A program made the position numbers and the translations under genes. A DNA stretch of 64,000 bases from JABDIP01 sp965212545 (GTDB taxonomy: Bacteria > Pseudomonadota > Alphaproteobacteria > DSM-16000 > Inquilinaceae): positions 57,250 through 121,249 of the forward strand of contig CBDBVB010000026.1 in NCBI GenBank assembly GCA_965212545.1, given 5' to 3'. The notes below the pieces were generated by a model. It did no database searches and had not been told where the DNA came from. It was given only the letters and a program-made list of their open reading frames with translations. Numbering within the stretch: position 1 is the first letter of the stretch; each line of letters begins with the position of its first letter. Shown here piece after piece: positions 63,511 to 64,000 of the stretch.

Positions 63511-64000
63511 TGGTACTTGATCCTCGGGTCGATCAGCCCGTAGGTGAGGTCGGTGATGAGGTTCACGGCGACCACGATGAACGTGTAGATCACCATCATC
63601 CCCTGCAGCATGGTGTAGTCGCGCTGATTCAGGGCTCCGACGATCAGCTTTCCAAGACCTGGGCGGTTGAAGACGATCTCGGTCAGCACCGAGTTGCCGA
63701 TCAGAATTCCGAGATAGAGACCAACGACGGTGACCACCGGGATCATCGCGTTGCGCAGGCAATGCCGCATGATGACGCTCAAGAAATCGATGCCCTTTGC
63801 GTGGGCGGTGCGAACGTAGTCCTGATTGAGCACCTCCAGCATGGCCGAGCGGGCGACGCGGGTGATGTAGGCCGCCATGATGATGCCGAGGTTGACGGCC
63901 GGCAGCGCCAGATCCCGCAGCCGTTCACCGAGGCTCTCACCCTGTATGGAGCTGATGACCGGGAACCAGCGCAGCTGGATCGCGAAGACCAGCAGCAGCA
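63507..64000 (-). CDS. Peptide/opine-type ABC permease (DppB family), 5' end beyond the window
   Basis: The frame is open to the right edge. RSAMLEVLNQDYVRTAHAKGI is the characteristic DppB loop and the end reads TDLTYGLIDPRIKYQ. The N-terminal part of the protein is outside the window. It overlaps the DppC-like gene by ATGA. Confidence 0.9.
   Translation of the reverse strand, partial: LLLVFAIQLRWFPVISSIQGESLGERLRDLALPAVNLGIIMAAYITRVARSAMLEVLNQDYVRTAHAKGIDFLSVIMRHCLRNAMIPVVTVVGLYLGILIGNSVLTEIVFNRPGLGKLIVGALNQRDYTMLQGMMVIYTFIVVAVNLITDLTYGLIDPRIKYQ

Noticed and set aside
1..64000. CRISPR arrays, tRNA or rRNA genes, insertion sequences
   Set aside because: I looked for repeat-spacer patterns, tRNA-like cloverleafs, rRNA core sequences and transposase motifs and saw none; a dedicated scan could still find a tRNA.

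Overview
The window is about 64 kb of high-GC DNA with dense, mostly intact operons. The gene families suggest an alphaproteobacterium, plausibly Rhodospirillales-like: malonyl-CoA decarboxylase/synthetase with a GntR regulator, TRAP transporters, an EryA-type polyol kinase with a SorC regulator, and a FixK/FNR-like regulator. No rRNA or tRNA is visible, so the lineage is an inference. I see no insertion sequence, phage, CRISPR array or defence system.

Layout. (1) 1-3734: arginine deiminase locus (permease end, arcA, arcB, arcC); the permease, arcA and arcC each carry one single-base frameshift. (2) 3885-11575: a compact V-type ATPase operon, B-D-I-K-E-DUF2764-A, with the subunit set of chlamydial and Bacteroidetes enzymes. 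(3) 11857-23041: malonyl-CoA decarboxylase, malonyl-CoA synthetase and a GntR regulator, facing a minus-strand catabolic operon (FAH family, RutE-like nitroreductase, OsmC, TRAP transporter, intradiol dioxygenase, exported metallo-beta-lactamase-fold hydrolase); a YciI-like gene diverges from it. (4) 23482-44203: a phosphate, polyphosphate and stress block. It holds a P-loop protein with an FHA-like/PPP phosphatase, a PiT transporter with its PhoU-like partner, a FixK/FNR-like regulator, two universal stress proteins, four tandem CNNM/CorC membrane proteins, a Na/Pi cotransporter, polyphosphate kinase, a CBS protein, a 2-phosphoglycerate-kinase-like protein and a histidine phosphatase. (5) 44486-58361: a twelve-gene minus-strand polyol operon with a SorC regulator, a two-ATPase ABC importer, an erythritol-kinase-like FGGY kinase, a 2-hydroxyacid dehydrogenase, a GlpD-like dehydrogenase, a class II aldolase, a second short FGGY kinase and a HAD phosphatase. 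(6) 58602-64000: a uronate-dehydrogenase-like protein, a FAD oxidoreductase and a dipeptide-type ABC transporter that runs off the right edge.

How it fits together. Regions 1, 2 and 4 look like an energy and survival island for low oxygen: ATP from arginine, a rotary ATPase, phosphate uptake and polyphosphate synthesis, and stress proteins. Three TTGA-N6-TCAA-type boxes (plus one weaker) lie in the intergenic regions of region 4 with -10-like hexamers at class II spacing. The Crp/Fnr protein encoded there has the E-x-x-S-R recognition helix that reads such boxes. Regions 3, 5 and 6 are separate catabolic modules.

Five single-base frameshifts (three in region 1, one in an ABC permease, one in a fused peptide-ABC ATPase) all leave conserved sequence in the second frame. 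They are either very recent mutations or sequencing/assembly indels; the sequence alone cannot decide.
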